Assembly: GCF_014281965.1 (NCBI RefSeq)
Contig: NZ_JACFTB010000005.1
Location: 1 to 64,000, forward strand
Direction of reading: 5' to 3'
Source: Rhodococcus sp. BP22
Lineage (GTDB): Bacteria > Actinomycetota > Actinomycetes > Mycobacteriales > Mycobacteriaceae
DNA: 64,000 nucleotides
Shown: positions 17,639-25,780 of the stretch, piece after piece
How the letters are laid out: each line of letters begins with the position of its first letter
How positions within the stretch are numbered: position 1 is the first letter of the stretch
Translations under genes and position numbers: made by a program
Notes under the pieces: model-generated
Seen by the model: the letters and a program-made list of their open reading frames with translations, nothing else
The model's database searches: none
Told to the model about the DNA's origin: nothing

Positions 17639-18550
17639 CTACCTAGCGTATTTCATAATATCGAGGGCGAATCCGACATAGTTTTCTGCGACTTGTTCTG
17701 CACTCAGAGGGCCGTCGGGGCGCCACCAGTTGGGGAGCGCGGTACACATGGTCACGATCGCTCGGGAGGCTTCGTAGGGGCGGTCGTTGCGGAACAATCC
17801 TTCGTGGACAGCACCCGTGACTTCTTCGTCGACCATCCGTTGCTGAGTTCTGCGTCGGTCTGCAACCCTGATGCGGTTTTCGGTGTCGAGACTTCGCATC
17901 TCACTCGATCCGACGAAACCGAGTTCGCGCCGGTGCGTGTGAAAGAGCACTAGATTCTCGATGAGCAGACAGAAGCGCTGAACCGGATCTTGCCCCTCGA
18001 GACGTGCTGCCTCGCTACCCTGCTGCAATTCCGTCATAGCGTGGTCGAGAATGGTAACCAGCATGTGCTGTTTACTCGTGTAGTAGTGATAGATACCGGA
18101 AACTGAGAGCCCACATCTCGCGGCAATACTACGAACGCTCGCGCCGTGATAGCCGATCTCGAGAATTTCCTCGAGGGCTGCCTGTAGAACCGGGTCGAAA
18201 TCCAACGGGGCGTAGGTCCGCCAGTTGGGTAGATTCGGCGATGTCGTGTTCGGCCTCTCCGCAAGCGGCATCGCGGGCGCATGCTTCGCTTCCACGTCGA
18301 CGACGATGTCGAGGATCTGCGGCACGGTGATATGCAGTGCTTCAGCGATTCGATTCAGGCGAACGACGCTGATCCCGGTCTTGCCGTTCTCGATCTGACT
18401 CACTGTTGCCGGACTCACTCCGAGCGCGCCGGCGAGTGCCCGCAAGCTCACCTTCTGCGACGTCCTCGCCGAACGCACCTGCGCACCCAAGACGGCGTCG
18501 GCCTCATGGCTGGACTCCTTGTCCTCTCTCACCTCTGATGCACCTCTCAT
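17639..18550 (-). CDS. Fused XRE-TetR two-domain transcriptional regulator
   Basis: A 303-residue protein with two different DNA-binding modules. An XRE/Cro-type HTH spans about residues 22-80 (SLRALAGALGVSPATVSQIE), and a TetR N-terminal domain spans about 119-170 (VRSIAARCGLSVSGIYHYYT), followed by a TetR-type helical ligand domain. A Pro-rich linker (about 90-112) joins them. It is divergent from a cyclase-ligase operon. A palindrome just upstream of its own start recurs in the promoter of that operon, so autoregulation and control of the pathway are likely. The start codon has no clear ribosome-binding site. Confidence 0.85.
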   Translation of the reverse strand: MRGASEVREDKESSHEADAVLGAQVRSARTSQKVSLRALAGALGVSPATVSQIENGKTGISVVRLNRIAEALHITVPQILDIVVDVEAKHAPAMPLAERPNTTSPNLPNWRTYAPLDFDPVLQAALEEILEIGYHGASVRSIAARCGLSVSGIYHYYTSKQHMLVTILDHAMTELQQGSEAARLEGQDPVQRFCLLIENLVLFHTHRRELGFVGSSEMRSLDTENRIRVADRRRTQQRMVDEEVTGAVHEGLFRNDRPYEASRAIVTMCTALPNWWRPDGPLSAEQVAENYVGFALDIMKYAR

Positions 18551-18555
18551 AGGTT

Positions 18556-18572
18556 GTTTAGAAAATCTAAAC
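18556..18572. promoter_or_regulatory. Operator O1 next to the XRE-TetR start
   Basis: GTTTAGA-AAA-TCTAAAC is a perfect inverted repeat with 7-bp arms, lying five bases upstream of the regulator's ATG. It shares the half-site TCTAAAC with a second site at 18655-18661 in the divergent promoter. This pairing supports a binding site for the XRE-TetR regulator. Confidence 0.6.
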
Positions 18573-18623
18573 TAGCAGATTTGAACGTCGATGCCCGGTC
18601 TGGCAAGGGGCTCAGCCTGGCTA

Positions 18624-18681
18624 TTGACAAAGCCTAACGTGAGTTAGATCATAATCTAAACACCTACCGAGCGATCGCTCG
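18624..18681 (+). promoter_or_regulatory. Promoter of the cyclase-ligase operon with operator O2 and a second palindrome
   Basis: A -35-like TTGACA lies at 18624-18629. The palindrome TTAGAT-CATA-ATCTAA (18644-18659, extended by AC to the half-site TCTAAAC) covers where the -10 element should be, so binding there would block transcription. Further downstream, CGAGCGATCGCTCG (18668-18681) is a perfect 14-bp palindrome. The XRE and TetR domains of one protein could each use one type of site, which is speculation. Confidence 0.55.
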
Positions 18682-18717
18682 AATGATCTGGGTCATCTGT
18701 GAATCTGAGGAGATCGA

Positions 18718-19689
18718 ATGTCTGAAGCCGCCCCCAAGATGCACGAGCTACTAGGTGACGACGCCCCTGACAACTGGGGAAAATGGGGCCCCGATGATGA
18801 ATTGGGCACCTTGAATTACCTCGACACGAGCGAGGTGTTGCGCGGAGTGCAGCACATCAAGTCAGGCGAGACGTTCACACTGCAGATCCAGATGGGACGC
18901 ACAGAAAGCCCCGGCGATCCTCTCTGGCCGGCACGAGAGGGCATACAGCGGCAGAACGTGCTCGACGAAAGCTCTTGGGACGGAGATGGTGCACCAGCAT
19001 TTCCTGGTGGCTTGCACTACGCCGATGACACCGCTCTGATGTTCTTGCAAGGTTCCACGCAGTACGACGCACTGGGGCACGTCTGGTACGACGGCAAGCT
19101 GTGGAACGGTTACGACGCGCGAACAACCGTCGGGAAGATGGAAAAGGCGTCGGTGCTCCCCATAGCGGAAAAGGGTGTCGTTGGTCGAGGTGTCCTTATC
19201 GACATGGCGCGTCACCGTGGCAAGGACTCTTTGGACAAGAAAGAAACGTTCGATCACAACGATCTGGAAGCTGCTGCACAGGCTCAAGGCGTAACCATCG
19301 AGCCCCATGACATCCTGCTCATTCGGACCGGCTGGATGAATTACTGGTACGAGCTGAACAACCCGAAAGAATTCTATGACGAGTTCTGCGAACCGGGATT
19401 GACTTACTCGCGCGAGCTGGTCGAATGGTTCCAGAACCGCGAGATTGCGAACCTCGTGACCGACACCATTGCCAACGAAGTAACAAACGACCCTGAGTCC
19501 GGTGTCGCGCTGCCGCTTCATTGCGCGCTGATGCGCAACCTCGGGGTCGTCTTTACCGAAATGGCCTGGCTCGATGATCTGGCCGATGCCTGTTCCGCCG
19601 ATGGCAGGTGGAGCTTTCTCTACACGGCCGCCCCGCTCAAAGTAGTCAATGGGACCGGTGCCCCGGTCAATCCAATCGTGATCCGTTGA
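18718..19689 (+). CDS. Cyclase-family metal-dependent hydrolase
   Basis: A 323-residue protein of the cyclase/KynB-like superfamily (PF04199 type), in the long subfamily. The metal-site block appears as QGSTQYDALGHVWYDG, in place of the HxGTHxDxPxH block of kynurenine formamidase. Relatives hydrolyse cyclic or linear amides and esters, so an amide- or lactone-opening step is plausible. TGAGGAG lies five bases before the ATG. Twelve bases downstream of its stop comes an acyl-CoA ligase, which could activate the acid released. Confidence 0.82.
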   Translation: MSEAAPKMHELLGDDAPDNWGKWGPDDELGTLNYLDTSEVLRGVQHIKSGETFTLQIQMGRTESPGDPLWPAREGIQRQNVLDESSWDGDGAPAFPGGLHYADDTALMFLQGSTQYDALGHVWYDGKLWNGYDARTTVGKMEKASVLPIAEKGVVGRGVLIDMARHRGKDSLDKKETFDHNDLEAAAQAQGVTIEPHDILLIRTGWMNYWYELNNPKEFYDEFCEPGLTYSRELVEWFQNREIANLVTDTIANEVTNDPESGVALPLHCALMRNLGVVFTEMAWLDDLADACSADGRWSFLYTAAPLKVVNGTGAPVNPIVIR

Positions 19690-19700
19690 AAGATTCCAGT

Positions 19701-21356
19701 ATGAGCGTGTATGACGAGAAGATTTGGTCGAGTCGATACGGGCCAGGGCAACCCACCCAGATCGAGGTGGAGTTCGACAACGCGCTGGACATGTTCAAAG
19801 CTGCAGTCGAGCGAAATCCGGACGGCGACATCATCCGTTACTTCGACGGCCGGGTCACGCTACGCGAGCTCGATGAGCTGTCCGATGCCTTTGCGCTGGG
19901 AATTACCGAAGCCGGATTCGTACCCGGTGAGAGACTGGCCATCTACGCCCAGAACATCCCGCAGTTCGTCATCGCCCAAATTGGCACGTGGAAGGCCGGC
20001 GGAATCGCCGTCTCGATCAATCCGATGAACCGGCAACGAGAGTTGAAACAACTGCTGATCGACTGCGGTGCAACCGTACTCGTCGCGCTGGAGACTCTTT
20101 ACCGCGATATCGCAGCGGAGGTCTTACCTGAAACCCAGGTGCGGACAGTGATCACGACTTCGGAACTCGAGTACCAGAGCGGCGGGCATCGTGGATTTCT
20201 CGCCGAGGTGGAGCGAATCGAGTGTCCTGATACCGTCGATATGACCGAACTCATGCAGAGATTTCGTGGGAATTTCTGTCCTGCTGTAGTTTTGGCTCCG
20301 ACTGACGTGGCGTTTCTGACCTACACGTCGGGGACCACCGGGCCGCCCAAGGGCGCTATGACCACTCACCGCAATGTGGTGTTCAATGCTCAGACGTACC
20401 GAGACTGGATCGGTATCGGTTCCGACGACGTCATCCTCGGCATAGCACCTCTCTTCCACGTCACCGGCTTGATCGGACACATTGCGATCTCGCTGCTCGT
20501 CGGGGCACCGCTGGTGCTGATGTACAGACTCGACCCGGTAGAGACGATCAAGACGATCGAAGCCGAAAAACCCACGTTCACGGTGGGATCGATTACGGTA
20601 TTCATCGCTTTGATGAACGCTCCCAACGCGGAGAAAGATGCTCTCGCAAGTTTGACGAAGATTTACTCCGGCGGTGCTCCGATTCCACCGAGCACGATTG
20701 CCGCATTCCAGAAGACCTTCGGACACTACATACACAACATCTACGGGCTCACCGAGACCACATCGCCATCGCATGCCGTCCCACTAGGGGCCGTTGCGCC
20801 CGCCGACCCCGCCACTGGGACAACGTCTGTCGGGGTACCGGTCTACAACACCGTGGTGCGCATCATCGACGACCAAGGCAAGGATCGAGCGCCTGGCGAG
20901 ATCGGCGAACTCGTCATCGAAGGGCCGCAGGTGGTTGCCGGTTATTGGAACAAGCCCGAGGCGACGGAGCAGGCCCTGCCCGGTGGTGTTCTACATACCG
21001 GAGACGTCGGCTATATGGACGAACAAGGCTGGTTCTACATAGTCGATCGGAAGAAGGACCAGATCAATGCCGGTGGTTACAAGGTGTGGCCACGAGAGGT
21101 CGAGGACGTGCTCTACGAGCATCACGCGGTCCGCGAAGCTGCCGTGGTCGGTGTTCCCGATGAGTACCGCGGTGAAACTGTGAAGGCTTTCGTAAGCTTG
21201 CGCCCCGGACAGACCGCGACACCCGAGGAGCTCATCGCGTTCGCAAAAGAACGGATGGCGGCCTACAAATATCCGCGTTATGTAACCATCGTCGAAGACA
21301 TTCCCAAGACGGTCACTGGGAAGTTGCTGCGCCGAGAACTACGCGAACTGAACTGA
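19701..21356 (+). CDS. Long-chain-type acyl-CoA ligase (AMP-binding)
   Basis: A 551-residue ligase. The P-loop is LTYTSGTTGPPKGAM, the A5 motif is YGLTETT, the hinge is IVDRKKDQINAGGYK, and the A10 lysine lies in TVTGKLLRREL. It resembles FadD and 4-coumarate-CoA-ligase-like enzymes, so the substrate may be a fatty or aromatic acid. It sits directly after the cyclase-family hydrolase under the same promoter. ATG at 19701 is chosen; the open frame upstream overlaps the hydrolase gene. Confidence 0.88.
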   Translation: MSVYDEKIWSSRYGPGQPTQIEVEFDNALDMFKAAVERNPDGDIIRYFDGRVTLRELDELSDAFALGITEAGFVPGERLAIYAQNIPQFVIAQIGTWKAGGIAVSINPMNRQRELKQLLIDCGATVLVALETLYRDIAAEVLPETQVRTVITTSELEYQSGGHRGFLAEVERIECPDTVDMTELMQRFRGNFCPAVVLAPTDVAFLTYTSGTTGPPKGAMTTHRNVVFNAQTYRDWIGIGSDDVILGIAPLFHVTGLIGHIAISLLVGAPLVLMYRLDPVETIKTIEAEKPTFTVGSITVFIALMNAPNAEKDALASLTKIYSGGAPIPPSTIAAFQKTFGHYIHNIYGLTETTSPSHAVPLGAVAPADPATGTTSVGVPVYNTVVRIIDDQGKDRAPGEIGELVIEGPQVVAGYWNKPEATEQALPGGVLHTGDVGYMDEQGWFYIVDRKKDQINAGGYKVWPREVEDVLYEHHAVREAAVVGVPDEYRGETVKAFVSLRPGQTATPEELIAFAKERMAAYKYPRYVTIVEDIPKTVTGKLLRRELRELN

Positions 21357-21366
21357 CATTCTCGTA

Positions 21367-22104
21367 TCAACTTCGCTCGGGGGAAATGCAGAACCCCCAC
21401 GGAAGTTCGAGACGGTGCCGGGCGAGGAGTTCGGAATCGCCGAGAATGTCCGCGATCGGTCCGTCCGCGACGAGTGCCCCGTCGTCGAGAATGACGGCCC
21501 GCGTGCACAGCTGAGCGGCATACGGCAGGTCGTGCGTGACCAGCAGCATCGTGGTGTCGAGGTCCATCAGCGTCTCGGCGAGTTCGCGACGCGCGACCGG
21601 ATCGAGATTGGCGGACGGCTCGTCGAGGACCAGGATGTCCGGTTCGCAGGCGAGGACCGAGGCGAGGGCAACGCGTCGACGCTGGCCACCCGAGAGGTGC
21701 GTGGAGTTGCGGTCGGCATGTTCGCTCATCCCGACGACCTTCAGGGCTGCGGCGACGCGGGCGACAAGCGCGGGACCGGTGACACCGAAGTTGGCGGGGC
21801 CGAATGCGACGTCCTGTGCAACGGTGGGCATGAACAGTTGGTCGTCGGGATCCTGGAAGACGATCCCGACTAGCCTTCTGATTTCTCGTACTGTCTTGCT
21901 GCTCAGACGGATTCCGCTGACGTCCACGGTTCCCCGATCTGCGGTGAGGACGCCGTTGAGCTGAAGCATCAGCGTCGTCTTTCCTGCTCCGTTGGGGCCG
22001 AGGATGGCGACGCGTTCGCCGTGTGCGACCTCGAGATTCAGTGCGGTCAATGCGGCCGTGCCGTCGGGATAGGCGAAGGACACATCGTGCAGTTTCAGGC
22101 TCAT
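21367..22104 (-). CDS. cbiO: ECF cobalt/nickel importer ATPase CbiO
   Basis: A 245-residue ATPase with Walker A GPNGAGKTT, signature LSGGQRRRVALAS and Walker B ILVLDEPSANLD. It drives the CbiMNQ module. The ATG at 22104 gives the ATGA overlap with cbiQ that the other joints of this operon show; an ATG four codons upstream (22116) is possible. The ligase gene on the other strand ends 10 bases from its stop. Confidence 0.9.
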   Translation of the reverse strand: MSLKLHDVSFAYPDGTAALTALNLEVAHGERVAILGPNGAGKTTLMLQLNGVLTADRGTVDVSGIRLSSKTVREIRRLVGIVFQDPDDQLFMPTVAQDVAFGPANFGVTGPALVARVAAALKVVGMSEHADRNSTHLSGGQRRRVALASVLACEPDILVLDEPSANLDPVARRELAETLMDLDTTMLLVTHDLPYAAQLCTRAVILDDGALVADGPIADILGDSELLARHRLELPWGFCISPERS

Positions 22105-22868
22105 CGGACCAGCCATGCTGCCAATGAAATTCCAAGAGCCACGACAGCCGGCGCAGTGCCCAGGAACCAGTCACGCCGAACTGCAGCGGCGGAGACTCCT
22201 GCTATTCCGTCCATCGCCGGAATCGCGCCGTCGAACCCTCGGGAGGCCATGGCTAGATGTACCCGCTCACCGCGCTCGTAGGACCGGAGAAACAATCCGC
22301 CGACCCCACGGGCCGTAGCCGCGATCTGGTGGAAGGCCTGCGGGTCATCGCCTCTGGCCAAGCGCGCGATCCGCATCCGATCTGACTCGGCTGCAAGCAG
22401 CTCCACGTAGCGGAGCATCAGTACCACGATGGTCGCGATGAAGGACGGTACGCGAAGCCTCGTGAGACCGACGGGTAGTTCGCGAGGATCGGTCGTGGCG
22501 GCCAGGGTCAGCGAGACCGCAACGCCGAGAGTGCCTTTGACGATGATGCCCCATGCAGCCCACAGTCCTGATGTCGACAGTTCCATGCCGAGAACAGCAA
22601 TTCTGTCCCCGCCCTCCGCGAACGGCAGCAACACCGCGAGTACGACGAATGGCAACTCGATGAGCATCCGGGGGGCGATCCACGTCAACGGGATGGAAAC
22701 TGTTCGCCACAGGACGAGCAGGCCGATCGCGTACAGAGCGTAGGGCCACAACATTTCTCGCGGAGTCGCGACCACAGCCAGGACGGTGACGACGGCACAG
22801 ACGATTTTGACCTCTACCGGCACCTCGTGCAGTGGTGAACGTACCTCGCGATACAGCGCGATGCCCAT
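22101..22868 (-). CDS. cbiQ: ECF cobalt/nickel transporter T component CbiQ
   Basis: A 255-residue transmembrane coupling protein with several helices, an N-terminal EVRSPLHEVPVEVKIV segment typical of CbiQ, and a later cytoplasmic run (ARGVGGLFLRSYERGERVHLAMASRG) that contains the ATPase-contacting Ala-Arg-Gly type motifs. It links CbiM to CbiO. The start shares one base with the end of the CbiN-like gene. Confidence 0.9.
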   Translation of the reverse strand: MGIALYREVRSPLHEVPVEVKIVCAVVTVLAVVATPREMLWPYALYAIGLLVLWRTVSIPLTWIAPRMLIELPFVVLAVLLPFAEGGDRIAVLGMELSTSGLWAAWGIIVKGTLGVAVSLTLAATTDPRELPVGLTRLRVPSFIATIVVLMLRYVELLAAESDRMRIARLARGDDPQAFHQIAATARGVGGLFLRSYERGERVHLAMASRGFDGAIPAMDGIAGVSAAAVRRDWFLGTAPAVVALGISLAAWLVR

Positions 22869-23206
22869 CAGTCCGCTCGACTGTGCCGCGACCGTGCGAT
22901 CAACCAGAACAGTCCTCCGGCAGCCGCGAATGTGGCTATGACACCGATGATTCCTGCGACGCCGGTGAGTGAATCACGGCCGCCGATGGTGTAGTCCGCC
23001 AAAGGCGTACCGGTCATTCCATGGTCGGTCGCAGACTGCGCTATGCACGATCCGGTCAGTGACTCACCAGTGTCGGTCTCGACCACCTGGCAGCCCTGCC
23101 GAGTCGTCGAGTCCAGACCGTCGGGGTGTGAACTGGCGAAGTAGGAGACGATTCCGGCGATCAGCAGAGCCGCCACCGCGAAGCCGACATAGAACCTGCG
23201 CGTCAT
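22868..23206 (-). CDS. PDGLE-domain protein (CbiN-like subunit)
   Basis: A 112-residue protein with a helix at each end (about 7-25 and 82-105) and an extracytoplasmic loop between. The loop begins SSHPDGLDST, the PDGLE-type signature of CbiN replacements fused or adjacent to CbiM. Two Cys (39 and 53 region) lie in the loop. It is required with CbiM for substrate loading in relatives. The ATG overlaps the cbiM stop (ATGA). Confidence 0.85.
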   Translation of the reverse strand: MTRRFYVGFAVAALLIAGIVSYFASSHPDGLDSTTRQGCQVVETDTGESLTGSCIAQSATDHGMTGTPLADYTIGGRDSLTGVAGIIGVIATFAAAGGLFWLIARSRHSRAD

Positions 23207-23871
23207 ACCGCTACCTGCTTGCGAGTGCGCAGAAGGTGCACCAGATCTGGTCGCACGCGGGCGACCGCGACCACCGTCAGTGCGGTGATGATTCCTTCAC
23301 CGATGCCGATGAGAGTGTGTGTGCCGAGCATGTATGCCGCGACTGTGCCGACCGAGTTCGAGGAGGCACCGCCGAGCGAGTATTCGGCGATGAACCCGGC
23401 CGACGCGGCGACCGTGCCGCACAGCGCAGCCACGAATGCGAGGGTGCCGAGTCCGGCCAGGTTCTCCCGCCGAAGGACGACGCGTCGTAGTCCGACGGCA
23501 ACGCCGTATCCGACGGCAACACCGATCAGCGCCATGTTGGTGATGTTTGCTCCCAACGCGCTCAAACCGCCGTCGGCGAAGAGCAGCGCTTGAACGACGA
23601 GCACGATCGACACGCAGAGGGCACCGGTGAACGGGCCGGCCAAGATGGCAGCGAGCGCGCCTCCGAGCAGGTGTCCGCTGACGCCGGGGAGGATCGGGAA
23701 GTTGACCATCTGGACGGCGAAGATGAACGCGGCGACCAGGCCTGCCATGGGCACGGTGCGCTCGTCGAGTTCCGATCGTGCCTTCCACGCACATACTCCT
23801 ACGCCCACGAGGGCGATGAGTCCGAACAAGAGCGAGGTCGGGAGATCGATGATGCCGTCGCTCATGTGCAT
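23203..23871 (-). CDS. cbiM: ECF cobalt/nickel transporter substrate-binding component CbiM
   Basis: A 222-residue membrane protein. In CbiM/NikM the free N-terminal Met and His2 help bind the metal. Here the conserved start is MHMSDGIID, so ATG at 23871 is chosen. Start codons at 23889 and 23925 would add a hydrophilic extension that buries the metal site. The motif VSGHLLGGALAAILAGP supplies the conserved inner His. It is first in the cbiM-N-Q-O operon, with cobalt or nickel the likely cargo. Confidence 0.85.
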   Translation of the reverse strand: MHMSDGIIDLPTSLLFGLIALVGVGVCAWKARSELDERTVPMAGLVAAFIFAVQMVNFPILPGVSGHLLGGALAAILAGPFTGALCVSIVLVVQALLFADGGLSALGANITNMALIGVAVGYGVAVGLRRVVLRRENLAGLGTLAFVAALCGTVAASAGFIAEYSLGGASSNSVGTVAAYMLGTHTLIGIGEGIITALTVVAVARVRPDLVHLLRTRKQVAV

Positions 23872-23950
23872 GGCGACGTTCTCGTTCATATCGATGTTGC
23901 TCCCATCCGGAGCCGGAACAGTCACCAGCGAACATTAACCCCAATTTTCA

Positions 23951-23974
23951 TCATCTGCTCAATTGTTCAGATGA
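23951..23974 (-). promoter_or_regulatory. SmtB/ArsR-like operator upstream of cbiM
   Basis: A 24-bp palindrome: outer arms TCATCTG (23951-23957) and CAGATGA (23968-23974), with CAATTG at its centre. On the cbiM strand the core reads ATCTGAACAATTGAGCAGAT, a 12-2-12-like inverted repeat with TGAACA and TGAGCA half-sites, similar in style to SmtB/ArsR metal-sensor operators. It lies about 80 bp before the cbiM start. No ArsR gene is in the window. Confidence 0.45.
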
Positions 23975-24017
23975 CTTTTCGAAGCACCGCCCGAGACCGC
24001 GCCTTCGTTCGGGCCGA

Positions 24018-25715
24018 TCACGGCTGGTCCACGCGCCGCTGGAAATCCTCCACGGCCGCTTCGACGGTGGGATAGAAACGCGTTCTGTCGAATCTGCCGC
24101 CCACTCCGAAACGGATCAGTCGATCCTTGATCGGACCCTTCATCTCGGCAAATATCAACCGAATCCCGCGACTCGCCAAATTCCGATCGAGGTCGACGAG
24201 TTCGTCGACGGCGGTGGTGTCGAGTCCGGTGATGGGCTCGGCGGCGATGACCACCCATTCGACCGGGGAAGGCGCGTCCGCCACCACCGAACGCACGTAC
24301 TGATCGAAGATCTCACCGTTCGCGAAGAAAAGAGGCGCGTCGAAGCGGACCATGGCCAGCCCTGGGATGCGCTGCCCGTCCGGATGCCGCTCGATGTCGT
24401 GGAAGCCAGGCCGGTCGGACGTGCGGACGAGTTCGGTGCGATACGGCTGCCATGCCCGTACGACCACCGCGAGGAAAGAAAGACCTATTGCGACGAGGAT
24501 GCCCTGCAGCACGCCGACGAGGGCGACCCCGAGGAAGGTGGCTGCGGCGAGACCGAATTCGACGCGGCTCATATGCCACATGCGGACCATGCCGCGCACG
24601 TCGATCAGTGCTCCGGCCGCGACGATCACCACCGCCCCGAGCGTCGCATCGGGCAGGTACGCGGTGAGTCCGGGTGCAACGAGGACGAAGAGCAGGACGG
24701 CCAGCGCTCCCACCACGCCCGCCAGTTGGGTGCGGGCGCCGCTCTGTTCGGCCACCGGGGTCCGCGACCCGCTGGCCGAGATGGGGAAGCCGCCGAACAA
24801 CCCACCGGCAATATTGGCGACACCGATTGCCTTCATTTCGGTACTCCCGTTCACGTCCTCACCACGCCTTGCCGCGAACGTGCGAGAGAGCACACCGGTG
24901 TCGGCGAAAGCGATCAGTGCGATTCCAGCCGCCGGCCCGATCAGATGTCCTACATCTCGCCAGTCGACGCCGCCGAACGAGGGCAGCGGCAGCCCGGCCG
25001 GTAGTGCGCCGACCATCGCGATGTCTTCGGTGAGTCCGAGTATCGCGGACAGGACGATCGACCCGATCACGGCGACCAGAACCCCGGGGACGCGGTGGAC
25101 CCATCGTTTGAAGATCGGGATGACGGCAAGCGAGGTGATTCCCACGGCCGCAGCAATGGGGTCGATGTCGCCCGCCGCGACCGATTGCGCGGTCTCCTTG
25201 GCCTGGCCGAGGACGCCGGACGCGTCGACGGAAAACCCGAGCAGCTTGGGTATCTGCCCGATGACCACAATGAGCGCGATCGCGTTGAGGTAACCGAGCC
25301 TGATGGGTTTGGAGAGCAGTTCGGTCACGAACCCGAGCCGAAGGAATCCGCCGAGCAAGAGGATCAGTCCGACGAGAACTCCTAAAATCCCGGCCAGCGC
25401 GAGCGCGCTCTCCGGGTCGTCGGTCACGGCCAGCGGAATTACCGCCGCCGCAATGAGAGGCGCGAGCGAAGAGTCGGGACCGAGAACGAGAATTTTCGAC
25501 GGCCCCACGACGGCATAGGCGAGCAGGGGCACGATCGTGGCGTACAGCCCGGCGTAAGCGGGCAACCCGGCCGCCTGTGCGTACCCCATCCCGGCCGGGA
25601 TCAGTAGGGCGGTGAGGACCAGACCGGCCGTGATGTCGCTGCGCAGCCATGCGCGCTGGTAGGTCTTGGCCGTCGCGATACCCGGCAGCCTGCCGAGACT
25701 TGCCGTCCAGGCCAT
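24018..25715 (-). CDS. SulP-family anion transporter with C-terminal STAS domain
   Basis: A 565-residue SLC26/SulP protein. Ten or more hydrophobic segments cover about residues 20-420, with the family signature LIPAGMGYAQAAGLPAYAGL near the N-terminus. A cytoplasmic STAS domain follows (about 440-555, with GLDTTAVDELVDL). Likely cargo is sulfate, bicarbonate or another anion. ATG at 25715 is chosen because GGAGGG lies just upstream; further upstream in-frame starts lack a site. Confidence 0.9.
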   Translation of the reverse strand: MAWTASLGRLPGIATAKTYQRAWLRSDITAGLVLTALLIPAGMGYAQAAGLPAYAGLYATIVPLLAYAVVGPSKILVLGPDSSLAPLIAAAVIPLAVTDDPESALALAGILGVLVGLILLLGGFLRLGFVTELLSKPIRLGYLNAIALIVVIGQIPKLLGFSVDASGVLGQAKETAQSVAAGDIDPIAAAVGITSLAVIPIFKRWVHRVPGVLVAVIGSIVLSAILGLTEDIAMVGALPAGLPLPSFGGVDWRDVGHLIGPAAGIALIAFADTGVLSRTFAARRGEDVNGSTEMKAIGVANIAGGLFGGFPISASGSRTPVAEQSGARTQLAGVVGALAVLLFVLVAPGLTAYLPDATLGAVVIVAAGALIDVRGMVRMWHMSRVEFGLAAATFLGVALVGVLQGILVAIGLSFLAVVVRAWQPYRTELVRTSDRPGFHDIERHPDGQRIPGLAMVRFDAPLFFANGEIFDQYVRSVVADAPSPVEWVVIAAEPITGLDTTAVDELVDLDRNLASRGIRLIFAEMKGPIKDRLIRFGVGGRFDRTRFYPTVEAAVEDFQRRVDQP

Positions 25716-25780
25716 GGTCCCTCCAGTCCGCGACATGGCACGAGTATCGACCCTGCAGCAGACCACCGTGGTGATGGGGT

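Noticed and set aside
23872-24017. Cobalamin riboswitch upstream of cbiM
   Set aside because: The space is under 150 bases, and no B12-box-like GCCACTG or AGGAGAC-type core was found.
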